From Linderina pennispora (taxonomy: Eukaryota > Kickxellomycota > Kickxellomycetes > Kickxellales > Kickxellaceae): a stretch of 64,000 nucleotides of DNA. The DNA is taken from NCBI RefSeq assembly GCF_002104995.1, contig NW_024468251.1:1240001-1304000 (forward strand). The letters are read 5' to 3'. Position 1 is the first letter of the stretch. The number at the start of each line of letters is the position of its first letter. Shown piece by piece: positions 39,925-51,395 of the stretch. The position numbers and the translations under genes are program-made. A model generated the notes under the pieces. That model ran no database searches, was not told the origin of the DNA, and worked only from the letters and a program-made list of their open reading frames with translations.

Positions 39925-41120
39925 TGGCTTTGATCGCCAACTCCACGCCTCCTGGTGTATTTTCCTTCCTGCTAGTCGCCGCGACATATAAAAGCCAGGC
40001 TTGATTTTCCGGCTGGGCCTGGTCAATTTCGGTTTTTCTCCTCCACTCTCAACCGCCTCTTTCCCAGGTTTTCTGATTGCTCCAGACAGCTCTTGGTTTT
40101 AGTTGCCAGCCTCCTCCCGCATACTGCGTGTTTTTCTGTTTCTCCACCCCAGGCCTAACCAAGCTTCAACTCCAAAAACAAGACGCATTCATAGAATGAC
40201 TACTTCCAAGCATCGAGACGAGCTGGTGCGCAAGGCGGTTGCCCGCAAGATTGCGCAAAAGATGAAGCGCAATCGCGCTGCCAAGCACCGCCACACCGCC
40301 AGCATCGGCGCTGCTGCCCTAGCGTCGCTGTTTGCCACTGACCCGGCTGCCATTTCCTCGGCGGGCGTCATGTCTGGTGCGTCGTCGGGATTCAGCTCGG
40401 ACGCCGAGCACTATGGTAAGAGCTGAGTTTTTGGATGTGTGAGTCGGCATGTGTGCGACGTTTGAGCCTGAGGCTATTGTGCACCCCCACCACTATCGCC
40501 TGTGCACTTGCGGCTTCTCCCCCAATGGCACAGGTAGTGCTGAGTGGGTGGGGAGGGATTGCAGCTGGTGTTCATATGCCGGATGTGCGAATCGATGCAA
40601 ATCGATGGCAGCTGGCATCTGAGCAATTGGTGCTGCAGCGGCAGCGGCAAAAGCAGCAGCAGTCTCCTTGATCTTGGCAATGTGCGCTTACGTGTTGCGC
40701 AGCCGGTGCTGGCGCTGCGGCACTGCATTATTAATATGCCAGGTGGCAGGGTAGCTCGTTCCGCTGCCTGGCGCTTATGAGCAGCATCTGGAGATCCGCA
40801 GTCGCGGTGACGCTCATGTGTCCTGCAGTCACGCCAGGCGCCGAGCAATTGTAAAGAGGAATCCATGCGCTAATCACCCTGACACCTTCTCCCTCCCTTT
40901 CATATGCATCCCCGCCCCTGCGCACTGGCACTCTTGCATCATTGCGATGTAATGCGGCTGCTGCTGTTGCTGCTGTTGCTGCTGTTAGGCACACAGATGG
41001 GCCACCACACACAGCCAGTGTTCGACCTGTCGATGGTCGAGACCGAGTTGGTCCGGCGCATCCGGCAACTGCAACGCGAGAAGGAGCAGCTCCTGCAGAT
41101 TATGCAGCAGGCGATGTGAG
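39925..41120. repeat. right arm of 1.2-kb inverted repeat
   Basis: Reverse-complement partner of 34204-35398. The 4.5 kb between the arms holds the MNWVGG-type gene and NOP9. TATA-like CATATAAAAG is near 39984. Both arms keep an open gene, splice sites and promoter. Confidence 0.9.
40196..41119 (+). CDS. small basic/coiled-coil protein, copy B
   Basis: Exons 40196-40415 and 40989-41119 (intron 573 nt, phase 1); 116 aa. Same protein as copy A, with Thr for Ala in KHRHTASIG and Pro for Ala in HHTQPVFDL. The two copies are transcribed away from each other. High identity in intron and promoter as well as exons points to a recent duplication or ongoing gene conversion. Confidence 0.6.
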
Positions 41121-41831
41121 TGCAGGGCATGCTGCACTCTACATCACGCTTGCTTGATAAGGCGGAATAGGCACAGTATATTGAAGATCGCAGGTGTTTT
41201 CTGGGGAGTGAAGAACCTGGGTGATTGGCATTAACCATGCGGTTCTGGCGGCACCTGTCGAGCGGCACCTGCAATTGTATTTTTTGTTTATCTTTCTTGC
41301 AGCTCACCGTGCGCTGCACTGACGGTGGTGAAGATGGGCACAGCCAGTTGCCTCGTTGAATTTCTTCTACATCCTACTTGTATGATACAGAAATATAGCT
41401 AAAGCAGCATTTTTTTTCGAACCAGATCCTGGGTATTGTGCAGTGATGGGCAGATATGCAGAGGCGAGGTTTGTTGCTAAGAATGTTACCGAGCGATATT
41501 CATGTTTACAAAATTATCTTGTCAACACGCTAACGATCGGTGATTGGCTCTGCAGCACGTTGCAATAGCGAGCTGAGAAACAAAGATTTTTCCTTCCCCT
41601 CAGCAAGCATCATGTCTAGAAGAACCAGGACCATTTCTCGCCTCCCTGCTTTTCTCATTCAAAGTTTGTGCAGTTTATTTGTATTTACAAAAAACCCCCT
41701 CCCACTAGCATATCGCGAAGCAGTCTGCAAAAGGCTTTTCTGGTCCATTACCTTTTCCTTTTTCTTTCATAATACCACACAGACTTGTTCCAATTAGTTT
41801 CAAGCAGGGTGAAGCGAATCAGCAGGGCACA
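41121..41831. other. intergenic, promoter of kinesin-13 gene
   Basis: No gene recognised. The last ~150 bases are CT-rich leader. Confidence 0.5.
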
Positions 41832-44800
41832 ATGAGTTCCAATGACTTTCTCAATACGCTGAAAGGGATGGAGCTGGAACACCACTATCCATCGTAAGTT
41901 AGAACTATTCCTAGGGTTGTATGCAGTAGGTATGGCGGAAAGGCGCAGGGACTGACCATTCTGGGAGGGAGGGCTTCTTAATATATGTAGACTGTACAGC
42001 AGTGGCATCACTTCGCTTGACGAGCTTGCAAAGGTAAGCCACAGAGAAAGGCAGGAGGATATGATCTGAGAAGCGGCCAAGTGCCGGAACAATAGGCAGG
42101 GTCGATTTGTTTGTTTTTTTTTCTTTGGATTCAGCAGACAGCACAGTATTGATGCATTTGGTTTGCTGTAGCTGGAAACGCTGATGCTACCGCGGCTGGG
42201 CGTCACACACCGCCCTGAGCTAGAGCGATTCGAGCAGCTGATTGCGTCGCTGCGGCGGGGGGCGGACGGATACACGGCACAAGGACGCGGACGCACGAAT
42301 ACGTTCAATGGCGATGATAGCGACAACGACCGGCAGATGCTGGCGGCAGCGGGGAGTCGGACGGTGCGGGCGCCGCGCACGACAAGCCTGTACAGCCAGG
42401 CGAACGGGTCGAGCTCGGGGATTCCACGAACGATCGGGCGGCAGGGGCTGCCTCCGGCGGGCAATGCAGCGATCGGCGGGATGCGACGGCGGACGACGCT
42501 GACGCCCGGACAGGGCATGTTTGGACGGGGTGATGAGACACCGCGGGCGCCGCGCCGGGTGGCAGGGGCAGCACCCGCGACCGTGGGACGAGTGCAGACG
42601 CACGCGTCGTTAACGGATATTCTGGAGCGCAGCAGCTCGTTTGCGGCAGGGCAGCGGGCAGGCGACAGCGATGAGGACCTGGAGCACGTTGTGCGGCAGA
42701 GTGGCAGGGGTGGGCTGGTCAATGCGTATGGGATTCCGACGCGGCCGACGACGGCAGGGCGGCGGACCAGCATGATTGGGCGCCCGCGCACGGCACGGCG
42801 GGAGAGTGGGGCAGTGTCGCGTGAACAGACAGTCTCGAATCTGCACGACAAAATCCGCGTGTGTGTGCGCAAGCGGCCGCTGAGCAGCCGCGAGCGCGAG
42901 CGCGGCGAGAAGGATGTGGCGGTGGTGCGGGGCCGACGCGGGATGTCGGTGATGGAGCCCAAGGTCAAGGTGGACATGACGCGGTATATCGAGGAGAGCC
43001 GGTTCCTGTTTGACGAAGTGTTCAGCGAGACGGCGACCAATGGCGATGTGTATGAGCGCACGGCCAAGCCGCTGGTGGAGTATGTGTTTGGCGGGGGCAA
43101 TGCCACGTGCTTTGCCTATGGGCAGACGGGCAGCGGCAAGACATACACGATGCTGGACGTGCAGGACGGGCTGTACATCCGCGCAGCCGAGGATCTGTTT
43201 GCGCTGCTGGCACGGCCGGAGCATGGGCACCTACAGGCGTTTGTGACGTTCTACGAGATCTATCTGGTTGATCTGTATGATCTGCTGAACGACCGCAAGA
43301 AGCTGTTTGCTCGCGAGGACGCCAAGCAGAACGTGGTGGTGCAGAATGTGCGTGAGGTGCTGGTGCAGTCGCCGGAGGATCTAATGAGCGTGTTCGAGTA
43401 TGGCAACGGGTGCCGCAGCACCGGGTCGACTGGCGCCAACGCCGACTCGTCGCGGTCGCATGCGATCCTGCAGATTTCGCTGAAGGATGTGTCGGGGCGG
43501 CGGCCGGTGATGCATGGCAAGCTGAGCTTCATTGACCTGGCCGGTAACGAGCGCGGGTCAGACCGCGGGGACCGGGTGGACAAGCGCACGCTGAAGGAGG
43601 GCTCGGAGATCAATAAGAGCCTACTGGCGCTGAAGGAGTGCATCCGCGCGCTGGACCTCAACAAGGCTCACCAGCCGTTCCGCGGTAGCAAGCTGACGCA
43701 GGTGCTGAAGGACTCGTTCATCGGCAACTCGCGTGCATGCATGGTGGCGACGATCTCACCGAACAGTGCCAACTGCGACAACACGCTGAACACACTGCGG
43801 TACGCCGACCGCGTCAAGGCCATGAAGGGCGCCAGCAGCAGCGCAGCTACCGCTGACGTTGACTCACCGATCAACGAGACCATCCCTGAGGGCGACTACT
43901 ACGGCGCTGATCCCGACGGGTACGAGGACGACTCGGCCGAGCGCGCCGAGGAGTGGAACATGCAGGATGATGACGGCGACGACGACGAGTTTATGCAAAC
44001 CGACTCAGTCGAGGGCAGTATCGAGCGGATGGACTGCGCGCCGCGCGAATCATTTGGTGATGTGGGCGCCATGTCGGAGGACGCGCCGTCGATTCTGGAC
44101 GAACAGCCGGCGTTTGCCGAGGACGTGCGCATGGCGCCACGCGCCTACGGATCGCCAGCCGCCAAGGGCTACGTGGCCACGCGCCTGCCCAAGTCGCCGG
44201 TGGCTGCGCGCAGCAAGGGCTCGCGTCTGTCGAGCATCCTGGCTCGCACACGCAGCACTGCACCGCCCGAGGAGCCGCCGCGCAGCGCCTATGCACGAGT
44301 CCGTCCGCCGCCGTCACCGGCGATCGAGGAGCACCGCCCACGCAACGGGCAGGTGGTGTCGCCGGTGTACTCGTCGTCGGCAACTGGCGGAGTGGGGTCG
44401 TCGTCAGCTGGGCATTCGCCGCCGCCCAGCTCGAGCGACGGGCAGGCAGCGTTTGCCGGGCTGCGGCTGGCGGACGTGGATGCGTTTGTGAAACACCACC
44501 GCGCGGAGATCCGGGCGACAACCGAGGCGTGCAAAGAGGAGACCACGCTGATCAGCGCTTACACTGCACTGAGCTACGCGCAGCTGGCCCAGAATGCCCG
44601 CGGCGAGGCTGCGCAGGTGCGGGCCATGAGCTGGCAGCAGAGCCTGTCGGACAAGTACCACCTGGATGTGGCCTCGGGCCGTGTGACGCGCCTGCAGGAC
44701 GCTGTGGTGTTTGACACCGTGGAGGATGCCAAGATGCATGAGGCCATGGAGTACCTGGAGCACTTGGACGAGGTGCTGGAGCGCAAGCAGCAGTCGGTGG

Positions 44801-44850
44801 TGAACCTGCGGAACGAGATCCGCAATATTGTGTGGAGCCGCGAGCGTTAG
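41832..44850 (+). CDS. kinesin-13 with N-terminal SAM domain
   Basis: Three exons: 41832-41893, 41991-42033 and 42172-44850; 927 aa, all splice phases consistent. Residues 1-60 form a SAM-like domain (DFLNTLKGMELEHHYPSLYS, SGITSLDELAKLETLMLPRL, GVTHRPELERF). A low-complexity Arg/Gly/Thr region follows. The motor starts IRVCVRKRPLS (about 260), with the class-specific KVDMTRYIEE loop, P-loop GQTGSGKT, switch I NADSSRSHA and switch II DLAGNERGSD. The tail has a coiled coil (EAMEYLEHLDEVLERKQQSV). Kinesin-13 motors depolymerise microtubule ends. A SAM domain at the N-terminus recalls KIF24, which acts at centrioles in animals. Intact over 888 codons. Confidence 0.9.
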
Positions 44851-45799
44851 CTGATTTAAACTTCTCCTTTGTTGGTAATCGCATGACCTTTGGGGGTGTG
44901 CCTTCCTCTTTTTCTGCTCGCGAGATCAGCACCACAGGGGCTGCACGCCTGGTGACACGGGTGGTGGTCAGTGCGCTTCATGCCACCTTTATTTCTCCGC
45001 GCCCAGGTGGATAATTTTTGCCTGTCGCTGTGTCAGAAAAAGGAACCTTCACATGCTGCCAGAATGGCGCCAAACCACCAGGCCATGAGCCTTGTTTTTA
45101 TTCTCGTGTGAATCCGGCTTCTCCCTATCAGCCCTTGCTCCTATTGCACCATGTAGTGCTGGTCCCACATAGAGGATGAGGCCCAGACTAGGCCGGGCAC
45201 ACAGAAACCGACACGCATCACGTCCGAACATTGCTCATGGACACTGCAGCTGGCTTGCTGAGCGATTCCGCCCTGGGGTTCTCACGCAGTCGGCGAGCAC
45301 GCAGAAAAGAACCGGACCGCTAAATCATGCGAGAGCGCAATTCCACCCTGTTGTCCCTCGGAGATAAAGCCGAATGAGGAGGGCGTATCAAGTTGCACGG
45401 CCATCAAACCGACCACGCCGACGAAAACCGTGCCAGAAATTTTTTGCGTCGCCACTGGGTATAAAAATACCAGCAAATATCCTTTCCTGAAGGCGGGTTT
45501 CACGTTTGGTGGCCAATGGCGCACTGGCGATATTGGGTGGATTGGCTTTTTTTGTCAGTGGTCAGGCACACCCGAAAGCCTCTGGCCGCTTTGGCTTGAA
45601 TTCCCCTGTGTTTCGCATTACCCAATCTATAAACAACGCCCCCCACCAGAGCACCTACTCTTGAATCACTAGGTCGTTTAGTTTTTCCTTCGTATATAAG
45701 CAGCAGCCGCCCTGCCCGTTAGCAGTCACAAAGATACCCCTCTCTTTTCTATTCCTGCTCTTCTATTGCAAATCCGCCCTCGCTCTTCTATTCACCCTT
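44851..45799. other. intergenic, promoter of 2H-like gene
   Basis: About 0.95 kb with no coding signal. It contains the TATA box listed next. Confidence 0.5.
45693..45700 (+). promoter_or_regulatory. TATA box of 2H-like gene
   Basis: TATATAAG about 100-107 nt before the ATG at 45800, followed by a CT-rich initiation region. Confidence 0.55.
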
Positions 45800-46708
45800 A
45801 TGTCTGTATTACCACCTACCATGCATGCGCTTTCCTCCGCATTAGGGCCGCTTGACCACACAAAGCACATTGCCTTGCCCAAAGCCCTGCTCAAGCCCGA
45901 GCTCACTGCCACAGTTGGGTATGCGCGCACGGCCAACGCCTTCTCTTTGCCCTTCGGCCGCCTGACATCAGCGCACGAGGACGCGCAGAGCGAGGACAGG
46001 ATGTACTCTGCCCTGCCAGCCCTTCCCTCGATGCTCAGCCCGTCGCCCCTGCAGAGCCTTGCCTTCTGGCACAACACGTGTGGGCCGCGCAAGGTGATAA
46101 TATACCTGGAGCCCCGCCGGAGCTCGGCGCTGTATCTGGCGATTGAGGAGTTTTTCCGGGCATCGGCTGAGCTGGTCGGGTATACCGAGGCCCACCAGTA
46201 CCATCCGCATATCTCGATGACCGGGTTTATTGACCTGGACGACTCAAACGGCGCCTCTGGCCACACGGTGTCGCGGATTGCCTGTGCTTTGCATAGGCGC
46301 GCCAAGTCCCTGGTGGGCCGGGGCGTGGTGCCGTGCGCGCGCACCATCAACACCATGCATGACTACCCGCACCACGGCACTCACAAGGTCGAGCTGGTGC
46401 TGGATACCCCGCAGGTGTTCCGCGAAATCATCGCTGAGGTGCAGCAGGAGGCGTGTCCGCATATCCGCCCGAAGCGCATCGGCCATATTAGCCTGGCGTA
46501 CTACAACAAGCATGTCAAGACTGCCAATATGATGTCCGATGAGCAGGCTGAGCGCCTGGATGCTTTGGCGCGCAGCTTCCTGTATAACCCGGATATTTTC
46601 GACCCCGCCCGCAACCTGTGGGATATTGCCTTCTATGAGCTCGCATACAAGTCGCCGGTGCTGGATGTCCCGCACAAGTTCAACGAGATTGCGCGCTGGC
46701 AGCTGTGA
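45800..46708 (+). CDS. possible 2H phosphoesterase-fold protein
   Basis: 302 aa, single exon. Two HxS-type motifs in the expected hydrophobic setting stand about 105 residues apart: QYHPHISMTGFID (about residue 137) and KRIGHISLAYYN (about residue 233). The first follows a strand-like KVIIYLEPRRSSALYLAIEE segment and the second KVELVLDTPQVFREIIAEVQ. Paired H-x-[ST] motifs define the 2H superfamily (LigT, AKAP7, Usb1, CPDase), which cuts or ligates 2',3'-cyclic phosphates. I cannot place it in a named subfamily. No signal peptide or membrane span. The assignment rests on motif and order only. Confidence 0.5.
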   Translation: MSVLPPTMHALSSALGPLDHTKHIALPKALLKPELTATVGYARTANAFSLPFGRLTSAHEDAQSEDRMYSALPALPSMLSPSPLQSLAFWHNTCGPRKVIIYLEPRRSSALYLAIEEFFRASAELVGYTEAHQYHPHISMTGFIDLDDSNGASGHTVSRIACALHRRAKSLVGRGVVPCARTINTMHDYPHHGTHKVELVLDTPQVFREIIAEVQQEACPHIRPKRIGHISLAYYNKHVKTANMMSDEQAERLDALARSFLYNPDIFDPARNLWDIAFYELAYKSPVLDVPHKFNEIARWQL

Positions 46709-47103
46709 ACAAGCCCTCCCAGTTACTGTACAACATTTTTTTAATCTTTCGCATTTCCTGTATTTCTAGCGTTTTCAATACAACGGCGGTTTTTCTGAAA
46801 CCGGAAACCACACTCGCTAGTGATAGCGCAGGCTTGCTTGCTGCTGCGTATCTGGCTCTGACCTCTCCCCACCACCAATCCGCCGGTTCCACTTTTCATT
46901 TTCGCGGGTCCCACTGAAAGTGCGGAATTGGGGAGAGGGGCAGTGTGGTCTATAGATAGGAACCACACGACCCGCTCCACTCGCGGCAGCAACAGAAATG
47001 CTAAACACTAGTGTACCTTTGAAGAAAAAAAACTGGTGTTGGCAGTAGAGACAAAAACATTGAACATCGTCCCTGGCGAGACAATAATAGTGGTGGCTTT
47101 TCC
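46709..47103. other. convergent 3' region
   Basis: Between the ends of the 2H-like gene (plus) and VTS1 (minus). Nothing beyond presumed terminators. Confidence 0.5.
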
Positions 47104-48765
47104 TCACTCGCCGTCCTTCTTGCTGCCCAGTTCGGCCTGCACGAGCTCAAACACCTTGAGCATCTTCCTCCTGGCGCCCAGAGCCGACACGCCGCGCGCC
47201 TGCAGCTGCTCGTCGTTCATCTGCACAATGTCGGTCCACTCGAGCCCGCCGAAGCACTCGGTGTACTTGTGCAGGCGCAGCGACCGCAGCCATGCTGGGA
47301 TATCCTTGATCAGCTCAAAGTCCACCACGTCCTGCGGCTTGGGCCCAGCTGGCGACTGCGGCGGGTTGCCGTGCCTTGCAAACGTACCGCGCGACGGCGA
47401 GTTGGCCGCCGACCCGGCGTTGTTAGCGCCAATGCGGGCGGCCGAGTACGGCGTGTGCGGGGCCTGGTGCGGCGGGGCGCGTGCCTGGTAGTGCATGGCG
47501 CCGTAGCCGCTGCTGGGTGTGCGGATGGCCGCGTTTGGCTGCGCAAACTGCTGCGCCGACGCCAGCGCCGAGCCTATCGAGGCGCCCAGCTGCATGGTGT
47601 CGCGCGGCGACTTGACCGCAATGCTGAGCCGGTTGCTGATCGAGCGCCTGGTCGCAATGCTGCCGCGCGATGTGCCCAGATCGACCTTGCTGTCGAGCAT
47701 CTGCGCCAGCGCCGAGGCATTCGGGTCCGGTCCCAGGTTGCCGTATGGCTCCAGGCTGTCGGTCAGTGACGACCACCGGAAGTCCTTGGGCTCCATGTCA
47801 ATCATGCTGCCACGCGGCGTCCCCTGCTGCCCAAACACGTTGTTGCTCTGCCGCCGCGACCCGGCCACCCCGAGCTGCATGTCCACGCCCAGGTTGCTGC
47901 CCGTGCTCTGTCGGTTCGTGCGCCAGTCTGGGTTCGCATCTGCCTCGTTCGAGCTCTTGGGTCGCTCACCCGTGCTGCCCAGCCCGCTGCGTCGCGCCAT
48001 GTCCACCGGCATCGGACTGTTGAGAGCCGAGCCGCCAGCAGCACCGCTCAGCCCCCACTTGGCCGCTGCTGCTGCATGCACGTCGCCGCTGCTGCCCAGC
48101 AGGATGTTGTCCGATGATGCGTTGCCACCGCCCACCGCCCACCCGGCTCCCTTCTGGCCCACCACTGCCTGCTGCGCGTGCGGACCGCCAGGGTACGAGC
48201 CTATGGGCCCGTCGTAGCTCATGCGCACGCCACCCTGGCCTGCTGCGAGCTTGTTGTACGTCCCCTGGACCGCAATCGAATGGCGCTCCTTCTGATCCGC
48301 GCCACCGTCGTCAACCACCGCTGGCGGCTGGTAGTTCGGGTCGAGCTTGAGCATCTGCTGCAGAATGGTGATGAAAAAGCGCACCTGCAGATCCGAGCAG
48401 TGCTGCATCAGCGAGTACAGCGCCGCCGTCCGCTCCGGCTCCGACAGCACCGAGAACCACTGGTCAATCGCGTTCAGCTCGTCCTTGAACACCGGGTCCA
48501 GGCTCACCTTGGCCATGTCCTCCAGCATGTCCTCAAACTGCGTCAGGCTCTCAAACCACTTGTCTACGCTCTCGGCCTCGGGCAGCGCATGTGGCGCATT
48601 GGCAAAAAATATCTCCGATGCTGGCCGCTCGCTCTTGGTGAACGGTGCTGCCGGCGGCGCAGGGTTGAACTGCGACCCGCTGGATCCATTCGTCGACGAT
48701 GACGACGACGACGACGTGCGCATGTTCGCAGGGCCATTCGGAGCTGTAGTGTTCGCTGACATCAT
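47104..48765 (-). CDS. VTS1: Vts1/Smaug SAM-domain RNA-binding protein
   Basis: 553 aa, one exon. After a Ser-rich start (Asp/Ser-coding repeats near 48690-48720) comes the conserved N-terminal module VDKWFESLTQFEDMLEDMAK, FKDELNAIDQWFSVLSEPER and FFITILQQMLKLDP. A long disordered middle follows, and then the C-terminal SAM domain: DIPAWLRSLRLHKYTECFGG, LEWTDIVQMNDEQLQARGVS and ALGARRKMLKVFELV, with the basic patch that binds CNGG-loop hairpins. Vts1 recruits the CCR4-NOT deadenylase to target mRNAs. It is divergent from the PP1 gene across a 1.2-kb spacer. Confidence 0.92.
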   Translation of the reverse strand: MMSANTTAPNGPANMRTSSSSSSSTNGSSGSQFNPAPPAAPFTKSERPASEIFFANAPHALPEAESVDKWFESLTQFEDMLEDMAKVSLDPVFKDELNAIDQWFSVLSEPERTAALYSLMQHCSDLQVRFFITILQQMLKLDPNYQPPAVVDDGGADQKERHSIAVQGTYNKLAAGQGGVRMSYDGPIGSYPGGPHAQQAVVGQKGAGWAVGGGNASSDNILLGSSGDVHAAAAAKWGLSGAAGGSALNSPMPVDMARRSGLGSTGERPKSSNEADANPDWRTNRQSTGSNLGVDMQLGVAGSRRQSNNVFGQQGTPRGSMIDMEPKDFRWSSLTDSLEPYGNLGPDPNASALAQMLDSKVDLGTSRGSIATRRSISNRLSIAVKSPRDTMQLGASIGSALASAQQFAQPNAAIRTPSSGYGAMHYQARAPPHQAPHTPYSAARIGANNAGSAANSPSRGTFARHGNPPQSPAGPKPQDVVDFELIKDIPAWLRSLRLHKYTECFGGLEWTDIVQMNDEQLQARGVSALGARRKMLKVFELVQAELGSKKDGE

Positions 48766-49967
48766 AATACTTTTTCCTTCCTGATTTCAAGAAAATTCGC
48801 CGATGCCTATTCCTATAGACCAGAGGTGTTCAGGGAAAGGGAGCGGGGGAGGGAGAGTGGGTGGGGGCGAAGTCTTGATGATATCAGCCTAGGCTGATGA
48901 GAATGCACTCGTTCTTTTTTCCAACAACTTTCTTAGCAAGACAAGAGCAAAGGCGACGTACCTGCTTGGTATGTAATGTGGAACAAAGTGCCGGCACTAG
49001 TGTGTTTGGTACAAGCGAAGTCTCTGTGCAGTGCTCGTAGCGAGAGCGCGTGTTTCTCTGCCGAGCTCTGGATGCGTAAAGGGTTATATAGCGACCCGTC
49101 AAGGGGAAAACAAGGTATAAAGGACAAGAAAATTTTCTCTGTCAAAGAATAGAAAGAGAGAGAAAAGGACTGGGAAAACTGGTCTGAGAGGAAAGAAACG
49201 CAAGTCGAATTGCAAAGACGGAAGAACCGGAGATGAGCCTGCAATTCAGAGTGTGCAAATGGCAGCCTTGAAATAACGGCCGACAGGCATGCGACACAGC
49301 TGGCCGACCTCGAAGGCTGCTGCAGCTGCAAATCAGCCAGATCAAACTTCGATGCCGTGATCACAGCATCGCCGGTGGCGGGTGTGCCACTGTTGTCATC
49401 TGGCTCTCGCTTTTTTGCATGCTGCTGACCCACCCGTGTGGCAAGACGGGCCTGGCAGGAAACAGAAGCGGGAGGGCATTTTTAAGCATCATTTAGGGTT
49501 CGAGCGATGCGCCGTCTGTGCAAAGCAGCTGAACAGGGCTGCCAGGGCACAGTCCACCGGCGACCGGGATGCGGTGTGTGTACGGTAGAAGTGCGGCGGC
49601 AGACGCAAAAATATTCGGCGTGCCCGCTTTTGAACACGGACAAGAAAAAATTTTTTCCCTTCTTTTCTGCTCGCTCCAAAATATTTTTATTTTACTCTTT
49701 CTCCTTGACAGCTTCTCTTCGTCCTTCTCTCTCTCTTTTCTCTTGCCTGTCCAATTCCTACATCGTCCCCCACCCTTTCCTTCTATTTCTTCAACCCCTC
49801 TCTCCTGTTGGCTTACTAAAAGGTAATTGCATTTCTCCCGTCGCAATAGCGCTTCGTCTCGTTGGTCGTCCCAGCAGCCCCACTTGCATTTCGGTCGCGG
49901 ATTATGTAGTAGAAAACACAGCTCTGAACATTTTGAATTTCCAGTATAGTTATTCATTCGGACGAAC
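48766..49967. other. 1.2-kb divergent promoter region VTS1/PP1
   Basis: Purine-rich then pyrimidine-rich tracts suggest long leaders on both sides. No intact ORF of note and no structured RNA recognised. Confidence 0.5.
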
Positions 49968-51395
49968 ATGGCAGATGACAGCGTGAATGTCGACTCTATT
50001 ATCCAGCGTCTGTTGGAAGGTAAGGAATCACCGCTACGGCACTGCGCTTGTTTTGGCTGAGCTTGCTGCTGTGTTCTGTTCCTTTCTCTCCCCTCCCCTG
50101 GCGTGTCCGAATTTGGCCTTTGCAGAACCACATACGCACACTCCGTGTGACTCCGTGTGACTCCGTGCGACTCCGTGAAGCGCCTCGAATACCTCATTTC
50201 ATCCATGCTGTTGGTGGCCCTGCGACGCGTGCTTGTGATGCTGAAATTGCAATGCATTTGAAACGTAAATAACTCTCTGCAGCACCTTGCACCTATGCTG
50301 CAGCTGTCAGCTGGCCGATCTCTAAGCAGTGTACCCACATCTATGTGAATCATAGCAGTGGGTCAGTGGGTGCCGTAACCACGCTCGTATGTTCTGTCTC
50401 TTGTGTGTGTAGCGTCCGGCTCTACTACCTTCGACTTTTTTTAAAAATCGCAACAGCTAAAAATGTTGACATTTCACACGTGCTAACAATACCGGCTGCT
50501 CCTGCCATTGGCAAAAATAGTGCGTGGCTCGCGACCCGGGAAGGAGGTACAGCTCCAGGAGAACGAGATCCACTGGTTGTGCGTGACAGCGCGTGAGATC
50601 TTTATCAGCCAGCCGATCCTGCTTGAGCTCGAGGCGCCGATTAAGATCTGCGGAGATATCCATGGACAGTACTACGACCTGCTCCGATTGTTCGAGTACG
50701 GCGGGTTCCCGCCAGAGGCGAACTACCTGTTCCTGGGCGACTACGTCGACCGCGGCAAGCAGTCGCTGGAGACAATATGCCTTCTGCTGGCGTACAAAAT
50801 CAAGTACCCAGAGAACTTTTTCATTCTGCGCGGCAACCACGAGTGCGCGAGCATCAACCGGATCTACGGGTTCTACGACGAGTGCAAGCGGCGGTACAAC
50901 ATTAAGCTGTGGAAGACATTCACGGACTGCTTCAACTGCCTGCCTATTGCAGCGATTATCGACGAGAAGATCTTCTCGATGCACGGCGGCCTGTCGCCGG
51001 ACCTGATCAGCATGGACCAGATCAAGCGGGTGATGCGCCCGACCGACGTGCCGGACACCGGACTGCTGTGCGATCTCCTGTGGTCGGACCCCGACAAGGA
51101 CATCAACGGCTGGAGCGAGAACGACCGCGGCGTATCGTTCACGTTTGGCCCCGACATTGTGTACAAGTTCCTGCAGCGGCACGACCTAGACCTGGTGTGC
51201 CGTGCTCACCAGGTCGTCGAAGATGGCTATGAATTCTTTGCAAAGAGGAAACTGGTCACGCTGTTCTCTGCACCCAACTACTGCGGAGAGTTTGACAATG
51301 CCGGAGCCATGATGTCAGTCGATGATACGCTGATGTGCTCGTTCCAGATCTTGAAGCCGGCGGAGAAGAAGCCCAGGGGTGGCCGACGCCGTTAA
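49968..51395 (+). CDS. GLC7: serine/threonine protein phosphatase PP1 catalytic subunit
   Basis: Exon 1 49968-50019 ([17 protein letters not shown]) and exon 2 50521-51395, phase 1, 308 aa. The intron is 501 nt, has a TGCTAAC branch-point sequence near 50482 and ends AAATAG. Metal and catalytic motifs: [40 protein letters not shown] and [11 protein letters not shown]. The RVxF-groove segment [11 protein letters not shown] is typical of PP1 rather than PP2A. The C-terminus is PRGGRRR. PP1 acts in glycogen control, mitosis and transcription with many regulatory subunits. The gene is intact. Confidence 0.95.
50141..50178 (+). repeat. 10-bp tandem repeat in PP1 intron
   Basis: Nearly four copies of CTCCGTGTGA (third copy CTCCGTGCGA, last partial). 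Lies inside the long PP1 intron. Confidence 0.85.

Noticed and set aside
34204-41120. Composite transposon
   Set aside because: The arms carry a spliced host-type gene, with no transposase, terminal repeats or visible target duplication.
41748-43106. 452-codon minus-strand frame over the kinesin gene
   Set aside because: Antisense shadow of the kinesin exons and introns, Arg/Pro/Ser-rich.
50457-51182. 241-codon minus-strand frame over PP1
   Set aside because: Antisense to a certain PP1 coding exon.
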